Assembly (NCBI RefSeq): GCF_901709675.1
Contig: NC_051090.1
Location: 6,651,842-6,715,841, forward strand
Direction: 5' to 3'
From: Syngnathus acus
Taxonomy: Eukaryota > Chordata > Actinopteri > Syngnathiformes > Syngnathidae
DNA: 64,000 nucleotides
A program made the translations under genes and the position numbers. Position 1 is the first letter of the stretch; every line of letters begins with the position of its first letter. The notes beneath the pieces were generated by a model that was not told the DNA's origin, did not search any database, and saw nothing but the letters and a program-made list of their open reading frames with translations. Of the stretch, positions 50,677 to 60,985 are shown piece after piece.

Positions 50677-51917
50677 TGCAGAGGGATGCGGTGCCTTGAT
50701 CTTTCCTAAGCCAGCCTGTCTGTCTCCAACCATGTCCCCGAAAACCAAAATGTGGTCCTTGGTCCGCCCCTCCCCCAGCTCATACCCCAACCAGCTGTGT
50801 ACAGCAGACGCCCTCAGCTATACGTAATCGTCTTGGCATTGCACAACACGCCCATATGGAAGTTACAATGTTGTTTACCGGACTAAAAAAAAAAAAAAAA
50901 AAATGTGGTTTTGTCAAGTCCCCAAAAACGATCTGTCAAAGTGAAAATAACATGCCTATAGGAAAGGCACAGAACTGAGGGAATTGTTATTCACATTCTA
51001 TACACTGCACTTATAAAGATCAAAGCTTCTTTACGCACATAAAAGAAACTGTATTTTAGTTAAAAAAGAGAGGGATCAAAAAAATTATGGGCTGTGATCA
51101 AAATAAAGCAATCCCTCAAAACCAATGAATCAACAGCACATAAACGTTAAGTGCACGCGCGTGCAGCTCAACGACTCTCGTCGTCGTTCGAAAACCCCAC
51201 CTCGAGTTTACTTTCGACGAAAATGATCAATAAAAACAAACCGCCAACCAACAATAAAAACAAACGGCAGACTTTTGAATGCGACTTTGGTGAGTTGCTC
51301 AGTTTCCCTCGCCGTAAAGAATTTTTTTTGACTTGACTTCCCCTTTCAGACCAAATTGTATAGTTGAACATTGTGGCGTTAGAATATACAATGCTCGTCT
51401 TTGTTCAAAATATCAGTTCAACTTGAAGCGAGCACACTTTGTCTCTTATTTGGAGAACTTTTTTTTCTTCATATTTTTCAACATAACGTAATATCTCGGT
51501 ATCACAGATTTTCATCCACTGTGGTTGGATCTCTACGCCCTAAACATTGTGCTCGTCTTAACTGCAGATCTCTGGACGCTGCTGACTCCTGACTTGATGG
51601 CACGGTCTCATTCATCAACCTGGCACTACGACTAGAGGCCCGATCCAATGACAGAGGTCCTGTGTTGCGGCGCTCTGCTCTGTAATTAGCAACGCGTTGA
51701 CATTCCTCCAGCTCTGCAGACCGGCGTGTTTATCCAACACCCGGTCACCACGGTGGCTAGATAATGTGTAACTGTAACCAGTAGCAACACTGGCATGAGT
51801 GCAGGCTTGGAAACCGGCCTAGTCCGGCTCAAACTGACATTCACCTGAAGCCGGTGTGAGGTGGTTCCGGAGACTAGAATTACTCACCGTAGGAGGCCTT
51901 AACGCACTCGTGCGTTT

Positions 51918-53773
51918 CTAGGCCGACAGATACTTCCATGTACTGACGAAGGCCGTGGGAATGAGTGAGTAAGGAACGCTGGTCACGCTGTCCCAAGAGT
52001 CTGAAGATGGATCATAGCAGTCTAGGGTCTTGCATCTCTGAGCCCCAAAGTACCCCCCGACCACGTAGAGTCTGTGTTCCCGCTGCTACAGCATGACAGC
52101 GATTCGTTTGGCAGTCACGTCGCCAAACTTCGACCACTGGTACGTCTCGCTGTTGAAGCGGTACGCCGAGCTGGCCGAGAATTCAGTGTCGCCCCCCGAT
52201 CACGACGACATGGTTTCCGACCACCGCCGGCCGCCGTGTAGCGCCAAAGCTGCGGACACGCCGCTGGAACAGACCATCGGTTCTGGCAAGGGTCAAAGCC
52301 ACTGAACCTTGGGATATTTGTCTCTGTTGACGCTGGTTCCTCCGAAGGCAAACAGCTTGTTCTTAGCGCCGACAACAGCGGCGTTGCTCACCGCCTTCTC
52401 TGAGCGGAGCCACCAGCGTCCATTTGTTGGTCTGTGGGTCATACTGCTCCACCTGTTTTAGTGACACTGACGGGGAGGCGGGAAAGGATCCTGCAAGAGA
52501 AGGTGTGTCCTCCCACAACGTAAAGTATGTGGTCCAACTCCGCTGAGCCGTGTCCGAATCTGGCAACTAGCATGGGGCGCCGCTTTGGACCACTCATCAT
52601 GCAAAGTGTCATAGGTCCAGACATCTTTGGAGGCCCCGTTCTCAAGAGCGCGCGCCCTCCAGTGACATATACCTGCAACACAAGGAACCGGACTTCAAGG
52701 ACCATTCTTCAAGCTCTCAGATGTTCAGGTATCTTTTACGACGTGCTTACCTTACAACCGATGGGCACAGGCGCTGCATTCCTTTCTGGGACTCGGGATG
52801 TCAGTTTTGGGGGGTGATCTCTTGGTCTTGTTGTCAATCACATACACTTTGCGCACATGAAGGTTTGTCCTCCAAGCAGCAACAAGGCCTGGCTAACCTT
52901 TCGGGGCCGGGCGCAGAATCCCGTCACGATGCCGTCGTTCTGGAGGTCCTCATCTTGCAACCGCACGGCGTCTTCGACAATCTCTCGGCCCACCTTGTGA
53001 CACATGACCAGCTCCTCTGAAGCCACGTTGTTGAGGAGGTACGTCTCGGGTAGAAGCGCCAGACGGACACAGCGCAACAACTCTGGCAGCTCGCTGTGTC
53101 TCTGCTCCATGTCGGCCTTGACCCAATCGATGACAGCCTCGTACACCAGGCTCTCGTCCTCTACCTCCAGCTCTTCGCTGAGGATCAGCTCGTGCACTTT
53201 GTCTCTGGGAAGGTTCAGGAAGTCCTCGGTTTTGTAAAGGGTCGCGAAGTTTCCCAGACAACATGCTCCACGACAGCTCGTACAGTCCTCTGGCACTGGT
53301 GGGCGTCTGACAGCAACATCATCCCCAGACAGTTGGACTGATGGAGATTCTTTTCTAGAAACTCCGACGCCGCATCCCTGATGTCATGGAACTGAAGCAT
53401 ATCTCCGGCCTCGAGCAGGGACTCTGCGTTTTCCTCATTGATGATGATTCGGGCCGAGTAGGCGTAGTCGAGCAGCAGTTCCAGCACCTCCGGATGGAGA
53501 GTCGTGGAAGTTGACTTCGGCGTCACGGCTCTCCCTCAGTCCGCCGCTGAACATGGCCTCAAAGTATCGACTGCAGGATGCCAGGACGGCCCGGTGGCAG
53601 GGGAAGGCCCGGTTCCCGGCTTTCAGGACGACATCTGTGAAGACTTTACGCTTGCGAAGTAAGTTGAGCTGTGTCAAGAGGCTGTCGGCATGTGACGTCT
53701 TGTGGAACAGTTGGATGTTCATAGAGCCGGAACTGGAGCGAGACTTTCGGTTTTCGTGGCTAGTGACGGACAT
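51918..53773 (-). CDS. enc3: ENC-family BTB-BACK-Kelch protein (probable enc3), frame broken by small indels
   Basis: A Kelch-like adaptor expected to bring substrates to CUL3 ubiquitin ligase through BTB and BACK domains. Start is MSVTSHENRKSRSSSGSMNI at 53773. BTB follows (FTDVVLKAGNRAFPCHRAVL, RYFEAMFSGGLRES), then BACK (DWVKADMEQRHSELPELL) and Kelch blades (LYVVGGH, WRYTAA, CKTLDCYDP), ending VPYSLIPTAFVSTWKYLSA with TAG at 51918-51920. Expected length is about 589 residues. A phase-0 intron (52673-52750) separates GCK from VYVTGG. At least a dozen 1-2 base gains or losses interrupt the frame, for example near 53500, 53286, 53260, 52852, 52821, 52810, 52576, 52391 and 52300, yet almost no stop arises by substitution. 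ENC1 and KLHL25 are close alternatives; enc3 is favoured by its arhgef18 neighbour. Confidence 0.87.
52673..52750 (-). other. enc3: 78-bp coding intron in enc3
   Basis: The minus strand reads TGTAAG|GTAAGCACG...GTGTTGCAG|GTATATGTC. Removing it joins AIGCK to VYVTGG with no residue lost, exactly as in ENC1/KLHL25 proteins. The mammalian ENC1 coding region is, to my knowledge, uninterrupted here. Confidence 0.85.
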
Positions 53774-53786
53774 TTTGAATTTCAAG

Positions 53787-55464
53787 CTGGCGAGAAACAA
53801 AAATAGAAGAAATGTAAGAAAGTAGCACACCTTGGTTTACAACAGTGTTCAGTTTTATTATATTTATTTATTGATAGGACAAACACTCCCTTTCCTTCCT
53901 GACTAAACAGGGTAGTTGCCAACAACAGATTGTTGGGCAGTGATGAAACTCTGTTTGATGCGTCGTTACGGAAATGAACTTTAGACTTTTAGGAGTTAAA
54001 AGGCAAGCCGACAGCACGCTTCCACAGACATTATCAATAAACCCAGCCCATACAACTAGCCTACACACACACACTTGTTACTAATGACACCGGTGTGCCT
54101 CCTTATATCACATTTTTCCACCCCTATAAACATTTCAAGGCTGCGAGTGAAATCCAGCCACTGTGACAGCCAATGAATTACCCTGCTGGCTTTCGAACTG
54201 CAGGCAGTGTTTCAAAACCTGTCAGAAATAGACTGCAGTCAATTCCTCTCCTTTCACTGAGCAGTCCAATAACTGGGCTAATTATTAGACTCCAAGGTAG
54301 CTTTTTTTGCCCCACCCTTTTCAGGACCATAATTTTACAGGTATGTTCCAATAACGTATGTTCTTCTAAAAATGTAGAAGCACCAGGGTTTCCCAAAGGT
54401 TGTTCAGTAAAAATGTATGAGGCCACCTGTCATGTCATATCATGTCATCACCGTAGGACTTTAATGCAGACCTTCTCAGTTTCAGTGAGCTCTTCACCTT
54501 TTCCCCCACTCTGACTAATTTTTAAACAATTCACCTTTTCATCAATCAAGTATAAGATCCGATCATTTTTAACAACATTGGTCACAATATTAACAATACT
54601 GGTATCTCTATACACCTTTCAGTGTTGCTCTGCAAATATCTTCCATTGCCACACATGAAATATGGAGCAGCGATTTGAACTCTTGTCTGTTCAGGAATGC
54701 AAGTTAATCACAAAAATTTGACAGATTAATCAATAAATAATAATCCATCTATTTTCTATTTATATTACGCTTATGCTCATTAGTGTTGCGAGTGATCTGG
54801 AGCCTGTTCCAGCTGACTTTTTAATGTGATACATTCGAAAATCATCAAACCATCTATTCCACTGTGCTGCTCCCAATCATTATATTCAGCCACCAAAAGT
54901 AAACATAGAATAGAATAAATGTGTATTTCTCTTTAAAATAATTTATGTAGTAAAATAACACTTTTTTTGTGATAATTACAAATGTTTATGTTGGTTAGTT
55001 TACTTGGGGAGTCATGAAATTGTGACACATGCGAACAGTAAGTCAAACGTCAAGACTACTACAAAAGAACCTTTCAACCCACCGCTTTAAGAGTGACATT
55101 TTTATGCAAGCAGTCTTCAAAAACTGGCCCATTTTGACAATTTTAAAGCCATTTCTGCTCTTTGTAATTACAAACCAACCCGAAAGTCGTAAAGTAGTAA
55201 TAAACTCTGCATGGCACCGAGCGCTCCACTCGCCTCCATTCTATCTTTTGTTCCACGCCGGATCACATTAAGTCGTCTTTTGAATTTCACTGGACTGTGC
55301 GGGCTTTGCGTGGACGGACTCGGCGTGAAATCCAATTGGGTTTTGTGCAACCCCCCCAAAAATGAAACTGCGCTCATGAGGACGGGAATGTGTGCGTGTG
55401 CGGACGACACAACTTGTCAAGCATGCAGGAAAGTCAAGTAAACACTTCGTGGACACAAACTTAC
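53787..55464 (-). other. enc3: enc3 first intron
   Basis: A 1.7-kb intron between the 5'UTR exon and the coding exon. It contains a SINE/L2-like relic in reverse orientation at about 54740-54900 and otherwise AT-rich DNA. Confidence 0.55.
54740..54900 (-). repeat. SINE/L2-like tail relic
   Basis: AATCCATCTATTTTCTATTT, GCTCATTAGTGTTGCGAGTG and GGAGCCTGTTCCAGCTGAC are the reverse complement of the common fish tail (CCAGC...CACCCGCAACCC...GGATAAGCG...ATGGATGG). Confidence 0.6.
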
Positions 55465-55730
55465 CTTTAAACAGATGGCCGCGACGCGTCTCCGGATTTT
55501 TACTGTCGACTTTCGACGACTCCACGCAAAAGTTCTTCGTGTTCTTTTGATCGCTATTCAAGCAAACCAGCTTTCCCAGTTTAAGACTAATCTGTGAGTT
55601 AAAAAGTCGGAATGCTTGTCAGCCATTTGTCACAAACCCGAAGAAAGTTTCGGCGAGGAGAAAAGGTTAGGGAGCTAGTCAGGATCCACCACAGCAAGCG
55701 TTGAGTAAATGAAGAGAAGGAGGAGCGCAC
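55465..55730 (-). other. enc3: enc3 5'UTR exon (candidate)
   Basis: A CpG-bearing stretch that ends, on the minus strand, in the donor AAAG|GTAAGTTTG at 55465/55464. It lies just downstream of a promoter-like arrangement and its donor can pair with the acceptor at 53787. The transcription start, near 55,720, is inferred from motif spacing. Confidence 0.5.
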
Positions 55731-55744
55731 AGCAGCAGTTTGCG

Positions 55745-55790
55745 GTGTTTTATGGCTCCGCCCCTCTATGCAGCTTTTGACCAATCACAT
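55745..55790 (-). promoter_or_regulatory. enc3: enc3 core promoter motifs
   Basis: Reading on the minus strand the order is ATTGGTC (inverted CCAAT, plus-strand CCAAT 55781-55785), GGGCGG (GC box, 55759-55764), then CATAAAAC (TATA-like, about 55747-55753). The order and spacing fit a minus-strand promoter just upstream of the 5'UTR exon. Confidence 0.5.
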
Positions 55791-56032
55791 TCAAGAATCG
55801 AGGTGCCTATTATTCTGTGCTCTTCACAACCCCCATAGGGCCACTGAATTAGGTACACTACTCAATGCAGTATAGCTTCCGGCTAGCAAGTGTCATGGCG
55901 AGTCGAATGTTAAACAATAACTGAGTGAGTGGGATCAGTGTGGGATTAGTTAGCGCTCAGTGACTGTGTGGATGATTATTGGTCTCTGTGTGTCCTGCGA
56001 TTGGCGTGAGCTGGGATAGTTTCATTGGATAT

Positions 56033-56153
56033 TGTTTCAAACTGGGGTTATGGTTTTGAACTAGGGTTGCAAACTAGGGTTAGGGTTTCAGAGTCGGGGT
56101 TTAAACTAGTGTAGGATTTCGAAGTAAGGTTTCAAATTAGATTTAGGGTTTAC
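56033..56153. repeat. Degenerate copy of the telomere-like minisatellite
   Basis: TTTCAAACTGGGGTTATGG, GAACTAGGGTTGC, AAACTAGGGTTAGGG and TTTAGGGTTTACAG use the same words as the 36.0-38.1 kb array but are more diverged. No hAT ends lie beside it. Confidence 0.7.
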
Positions 56154-56194
56154 AGATTATGGCCCACATAAATGGTGGATTATGACTTGCAAAA

Positions 56195-56510
56195 CAGTGA
56201 TCCCTCGCTATTTCGCGTTTCGTTTATCGCAGATTCACTACATCGCGGATATTTTTTCCAAATTAAAAAAACATTTAAAAGTCCAAAAATAAATTGAGGA
56301 AAGATGTGTCTAATCTATAGGACAATGTAGTATTGCTCCAAATGTTGGTTTACATTCCTTTAGAAGTCCGTTAGCACGATCGCGAATTAGCATATTTCCG
56401 CTAACTCGTTAGCCTGCCCAGTACTTCTTGTTGGTGACCGTACTTCACGGATTTCACTTATCGCGGGTGATTTTGGGAACCTATTATACGCGATAAACGA
56501 GGGATTACTG
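56195..56510. mobile_element. Tigger/pogo-like MITE
   Basis: The left end CAGTGATCCCTCGCTATTTC and the right end GATAAACGAGGGATTACTG form imperfect inverted termini over about 20 bp, with internal CGCGGAT...ATCGCGGG. The CAGT...ACTG termini fit TcMar-Tigger elements. TA is present on the right flank but not clearly on the left. No transposase. Confidence 0.65.
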
Positions 56511-58545
56511 TACTTTACCCCGGTTTCATTTTTAACATGACAAAAACCTGACATTTGAACAAACTAAAAAACTTGCTATGAAATCAGTAACCTCCCTCCC
56601 ACCATCCGCCTGTCCGTCGCCATAACTCTCTGGAATTCCTCACTATCAGCATGTCCGGGATTAACCTTGTCCTTGCTCATGTGCCAGCTCCACATAACCA
56701 GAAGTCTTTAATGATCATATGATGGCAAGTTCAAGCACCGCTGTGAACCATGAGATTGTTTCTCAGGCAGAATTCCTCGCATTCTCCGAAGAATTGAAAT
56801 GCTTGCGAGCTCTGTGAAAGTTCCAAGGCGGCCGTCACGTCAAGGTGGATGCAGCATCAACATACTTTTAATAGTGAAAATTGCTATAAACAATTGCGTA
56901 TCAACATGTAAGGTCACGGTTGTCACTTTTACACACACTGCAACAATCCAAGGCCATCATTAAAGTAGTTTATAAGCAAGTGGTGGGATACATAGTTGTT
57001 GACTGTGTCAGACAATCTCAAAAGACATTTTGTTCTGTGATGCCAGTTGACTTCCCACTTAAATTCAAAACACGTTTTCCTCATGGAATGAAACCTTCAG
57101 CAATCATACGGGTGACATTTTTAACTCCCCAAGCAATGTTTATGCAGCGTAATACTGCCATACTACTGTAACACAAATAGAAATAAACAAAAACATAAGA
57201 AAGGCAAATCAATAGAAAAATACAGAAAGCAACAAATTGCGCCGCACCATAAACCTAAACAAAAAGGAACCCTAAATAATGTTACTGTTCCTGCCTATGA
57301 TTCGGATGAATCGGAAATTCAAGATTCTTTTCTTTTGGTGTTGATAAATCTGATAGACGAGAGCTGGACTGAAAAGAGGAAGAAGTGTGGGCATGTCCCA
57401 ACATGTCTGACGGGGTAATTAAGTCAATTTTTACATTTCAACCTGACAGTCTTAGGCATAGCATGGCTGTATCAAAGCAAAGCATAATTTAAACAAATAA
57501 ATAATAATAATAATAATATATATAATAAAATGCACTGATTCAGGTCAATTCAATATGACAGACTTGCTGTATTGTCACATTTCAGGTCATGGTGTGGGGG
57601 TGGTGGGCCTTCCCCAGCTAATCTTCTAACACTACAAGATCTGCTGCTGTTGCTGCTACTCAGGTTTCATCCTGCAGCCTGCTGACACTCAGCAGCTGCT
57701 TTTTTGGGGAGATTAAAAAGCTGCTGCTGCTTCTTCGCTTTATGTATGAGCAAATAAAAAGGAAACCAGCATGTTTTTTTTCCCTCAAGAGGTTTCAATA
57801 TACTAATTCCAAATCTTAGCCTAAATGTATTTATCTTGCTTGCGGCAACTGAAAAAAATATGCATCTCTTTATCTTTCACCTTACATGTTCCCATCGTTG
57901 TCAGTGCTGCTTTGCACCTTCCTCTCAGTTGATGGGGCCAAATGTTTTCATGCACACAAGTGTGCCCAAAGCAGATTAAGAATTTAAGACGATTTAATGA
58001 ACTCATGATTGTAATCTAGGGTTAATTTATTTTGATGCACTTTAACCCCTCCTCACCCCCATCCTATCCACACAGTCTTATGGCTTGAAGCCAAACTGTG
58101 TCCATGTGTGTTTTAGGGATGTGTGCATGTGTGTCCACTGTGCAACTGGTCATTAATTACTCGGAGGCAGGCACACCATTAATCAGACCCCCATGGTTTT
58201 TCCTCATTGCCTACAGCAATGCAACAATTCCCTTAGTGACCATGTTTAGATGAGAGTAACCGTCACTCTATTGTTGGCCTGCACACTCACTGTACACTTA
58301 TTTTCTCAGCCAAGGCAGGTGGTCTGCTCAGTGAGGTCATACTGTCTGAAACATAAGGAGGGCGCGGGAGGGGGGTCAGTCTCATGGTCAGGACTCGAGA
58401 CTAAAAACAATGCTGAGGCTCCAGTGGCTTTCTATTTCAGTTGCTTTCACTTTTAGTTTTACGACGATGCTGTATGCATTTGAGACAGACTAATGGAAGA
58501 AAAATACTTTGCATATTACTTACAATAGAGCACGCACGCCACCCG

Positions 58546-58585
58546 CGTGAGGATAAGCGGTACAGCAGATGAACGAATTAATGAG
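58546..58585 (+). repeat. SINE/L2-like tail fragment
   Basis: CACCCGCGTGAGGATAAGCG followed by GTACAGCAGATGAACGAAT matches the tail of the common fish repeat (GAGGATAAGCGGTACAGAAAATGGATGG). Confidence 0.6.
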
Positions 58586-59275
58586 TTTCCAGGGTAAGCC
58601 AAAACAGCCATCATGCAACGCCACTTAGTGGATAGTGTGAAAAAAGCGATTCAAAAAGGAGAAGAAGGTTGGTTTATATCTGACAGGTCAGTGCACGGGA
58701 GAAAAAAAGATGGCAACCACATGACCTTTTTCAGCACATGAGGAAATGTGTGTTGCTTTGTTGTTCACACTTGAGGGAAAAAGATCACAATTCATGTATG
58801 TGGTTGTGCATGTTTTTAATTTGACCTAGACTATTACTGATGTAACTTCCAGCTTTGTGTCCTAACCTTAATACTTCATTTGGAGAAAAAAATACTATGT
58901 ATTGTAAGGCTTTTATTTAAAAATTATGAAACAGAGTTTATTTATATTATATTACATTCTCAAAATAAAGCCCTACTTATTACAATACAGGGTCATTTTC
59001 AAAATAGAAACCTTACTGTACGTGGTCATTTTTAAAATAAAAGCCTATTTTGAAACCTTACTTCTAAATAATACATGCAAACATAGTGTTTACATGAGTA
59101 ATAGATAGCATGTTTACTGTATGTTTGGCTTGTAAGATTCGTCTACTAGGTGAATTGGAGATCTAACGTCAGGATGATTGTTGATTAAAATTCTGATGTG
59201 ACAAATTCTCTCTTTCCACTTTTAGTGGAACATAAACACATCAGAAGTTGCAGCAATATAAGCCTTAGTGTTGGC

Positions 59276-59990
59276 TCGTGAGTGAACGATTTGTTCAAAG
59301 GAACGAAGCTTTTCAGTGAACGAGAGTGAACTTTAGGAAGTGATTCGTTCTTTTTTCCGTTCATATGATTTCAACCAGTAGGTGTCGGTAATGCGCATTG
59401 AATCTGGTGCCACCTCGCCGTAAAACAAAACGAAGAAGAAAATGACGTAACTTCCTGTTCACGAACGAGTCGTGAATTGCATTTCCCGTTCACCAACTGA
59501 ACAGATTTGTGAGTGAACGAGTCAGTGAGTGAGTGATTTGTATTTCCAGTTCATCGCGAGAACGGATCAGCGAGGGAACGAATCCTGACTTTCCCGTCCA
59601 CGAACGAGTCAATGGGTGAACTGCCTTCCTTCCCGTGCATCAACGCCAGCAGTGGACCACACTGAACCGTTTAAGAACTGGTGTTGGGCGCTTCAACACA
59701 TCTATGCGGCAGTGGGGACTGGCGGACAGTGCGGCATGCGAGTGCGGTGACACCGAGCAGACAGCCGACCACATCATCAACACCTGCCCCCTATATAGAC
59801 CACCCTCGGAGGCCGGCCTCTTTAACCTGGGACCAGAGAAGCTGGCGTGGCTCCACGACACCAAGTTGGAGCTCTGACGTTACACGAAAGAGAGAGAACG
59901 GATCAGTCATTGAACGTGTTGCGTCTCCAGGCGTGAACTATGTAAACCAGAATGTAGATTTACGATTTGCCAAGGAAAGAAAGAACCACT
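59276..59990. repeat. GAACGA-rich repeat interrupted by a LINE fragment
   Basis: GTGAACGA, GAACGAGTCAGTGAGTGA and related words recur from about 59276 to 59640 and again after 59890. This is a dispersed repeat of unknown class. The two parts flank a LINE 3' fragment, suggesting insertion or a chimeric element. Confidence 0.55.
59637..59877 (+). mobile_element. 3' fragment of a non-LTR retrotransposon reverse-transcriptase ORF
   Basis: The frame reads WTTLNRLRTGVGRFNTSMRQ, WGLADSAACECG, then TADHIINTCPLY and ends at TGA 59875-59877. The LNRLRTG...W...C-x-C-G...H-x4-C arrangement is the C-terminal zinc-finger-like tail found in many animal LINE polymerases. Only about 80 residues remain; no RT core or endonuclease is present. 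Confidence 0.75.
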
Positions 59991-60060
59991 CACTGAAACA
60001 CCACTTCTTTTATTCACGTTTTTTCCAAGCTAACGGCTAACTTTATTGCATGAAGGGATG

Positions 60061-60580
60061 CGCCATTATACAAAAACGGGGAGATTATGCTTCTCTTTGA
60101 GTAATCTTTATTTTATAACACTTATAGTAGTTTTTAAATAACGTGTATGCATATATACGCCCAAATATTTGTATCCAATATATCTACTGCAATTTCACAT
60201 TAGATTGCTGGTCTGAAATGTACTTTTATTATTTTAATAAACATTTGTTAATACTTGTCTGGTGTTATATTCCTTGTTTTTATATTCGCCAATTAAAACA
60301 TAAAAATCAGACATTTGGTTAATGTCGGATTTATATGACAATATGTGTTTTACGTTGTTATATGAGTTGGTGTCCCCCAAAATAACAAATGTCGGCATAA
60401 CGGATTTTTTTTTCCAACCCTTTATTCAAACACAAACACATTCGGTATAATAACACCATCAGCTACAATCCAACAAATACAAAATTAAAACATCAATGTC
60501 GGCATAACGTGTGTCGGCTGGCATAGCAGCAACGCTGTCTGTCACTCACTCGTGAATCCTCGCGAACGAACCTGAAAAGG
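60061..60580. other. AT-rich spacer
   Basis: AT-rich intergenic DNA between the GAACGA repeat and the 157-bp tandem repeat. Nothing recognised. Confidence 0.5.
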
Positions 60581-60985
60581 GCGGTGTACCTAATGGAGTG
60601 TCCGAGTGACGTCACAGATCAAACAGCCAATCAGAAAGTGGGGGTGAGGGCGGGTGTGGCACTTTTCACTTTCATTTATGCTTTGACCATGATTTTTCCT
60701 TAATGAATTGGCCTGTTATTAGGAACACCTAAAAATGGCGGTGTACCTAATGGTGTGTCCGAGTGACGTCACAGATCAAACAGCCAATCAGAAAGTGGGG
60801 GTGAGGGTGGGTGTGGCACTTTTCACTTTCATTTATGCTTTGACCATGATTTTTCCCTAATGAATTGGCCTGTTATTAGGAACACCTAAAAATGGCGGTG
60901 TACCTAATGGGGTGTCCGAGTGACGTCACAGATCAAACAGCCAATCAGAAAGTGGGGGTAAGGGCGGGTGTGGCACTTTTCACCT
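60581..60985. repeat. 157-bp tandem repeat, about 2.6 copies, with CRE and CCAAT motifs
   Basis: GCGGTGTACCTAATGG starts copies at 60581, 60738 and 60895. Each copy carries a perfect CRE palindrome TGACGTCA (60607-60614, 60764-60771, 60921-60928), a CCAAT box in CAGCCAATCAG and a GGGGGTGAGGGCGGGTGTGG CACCC/GC-type run. Copies are nearly identical. The last is interrupted by the palindromic array. Confidence 0.9.

Larger units (their letters stand above)
46101..51887 (-). other. enc3 3'UTR intron
   Basis: A 5.8-kb interval between the donor at 51888/51887 and the acceptor at 46101. It contains two X-box matches (47157-47169 and 50663-50676), SINE relics (47925-48235 and 49798-49990) and a GT run (48861-48880). 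No coding exon is visible. Confidence 0.45.
51888..53786 (-). other. enc3: enc3 coding exons plus flanking UTR: splice boundaries
   Basis: The acceptor TTTCTCGCCAG ends at 53787, 13 bases before the ATG. After the stop the sequence runs 30 bases to a donor, CCTACG|GTGAGTAA (boundary 51888/51887). A junction this close to the stop would not normally trigger nonsense-mediated decay. Confidence 0.75.
55800..59275. other. Repeat-containing intergenic region
   Basis: Holds a 120-bp relic of the 36-kb minisatellite family (56033-56153), a Tigger-like MITE (56195-56510), a SINE tail (58546-58585) and AT-rich DNA. No exon is supported. Confidence 0.55.

Noticed and set aside
51918-53773. ENC gene as a processed retrocopy
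   Set aside because: A coding intron, a 5'UTR intron acceptor and a donor after the stop are present, and no poly(A) tract or target duplication flanks it.
52093-53825. Several plus-strand open frames over the ENC gene
   Set aside because: They are antisense shadows of the BTB-Kelch coding sequence.
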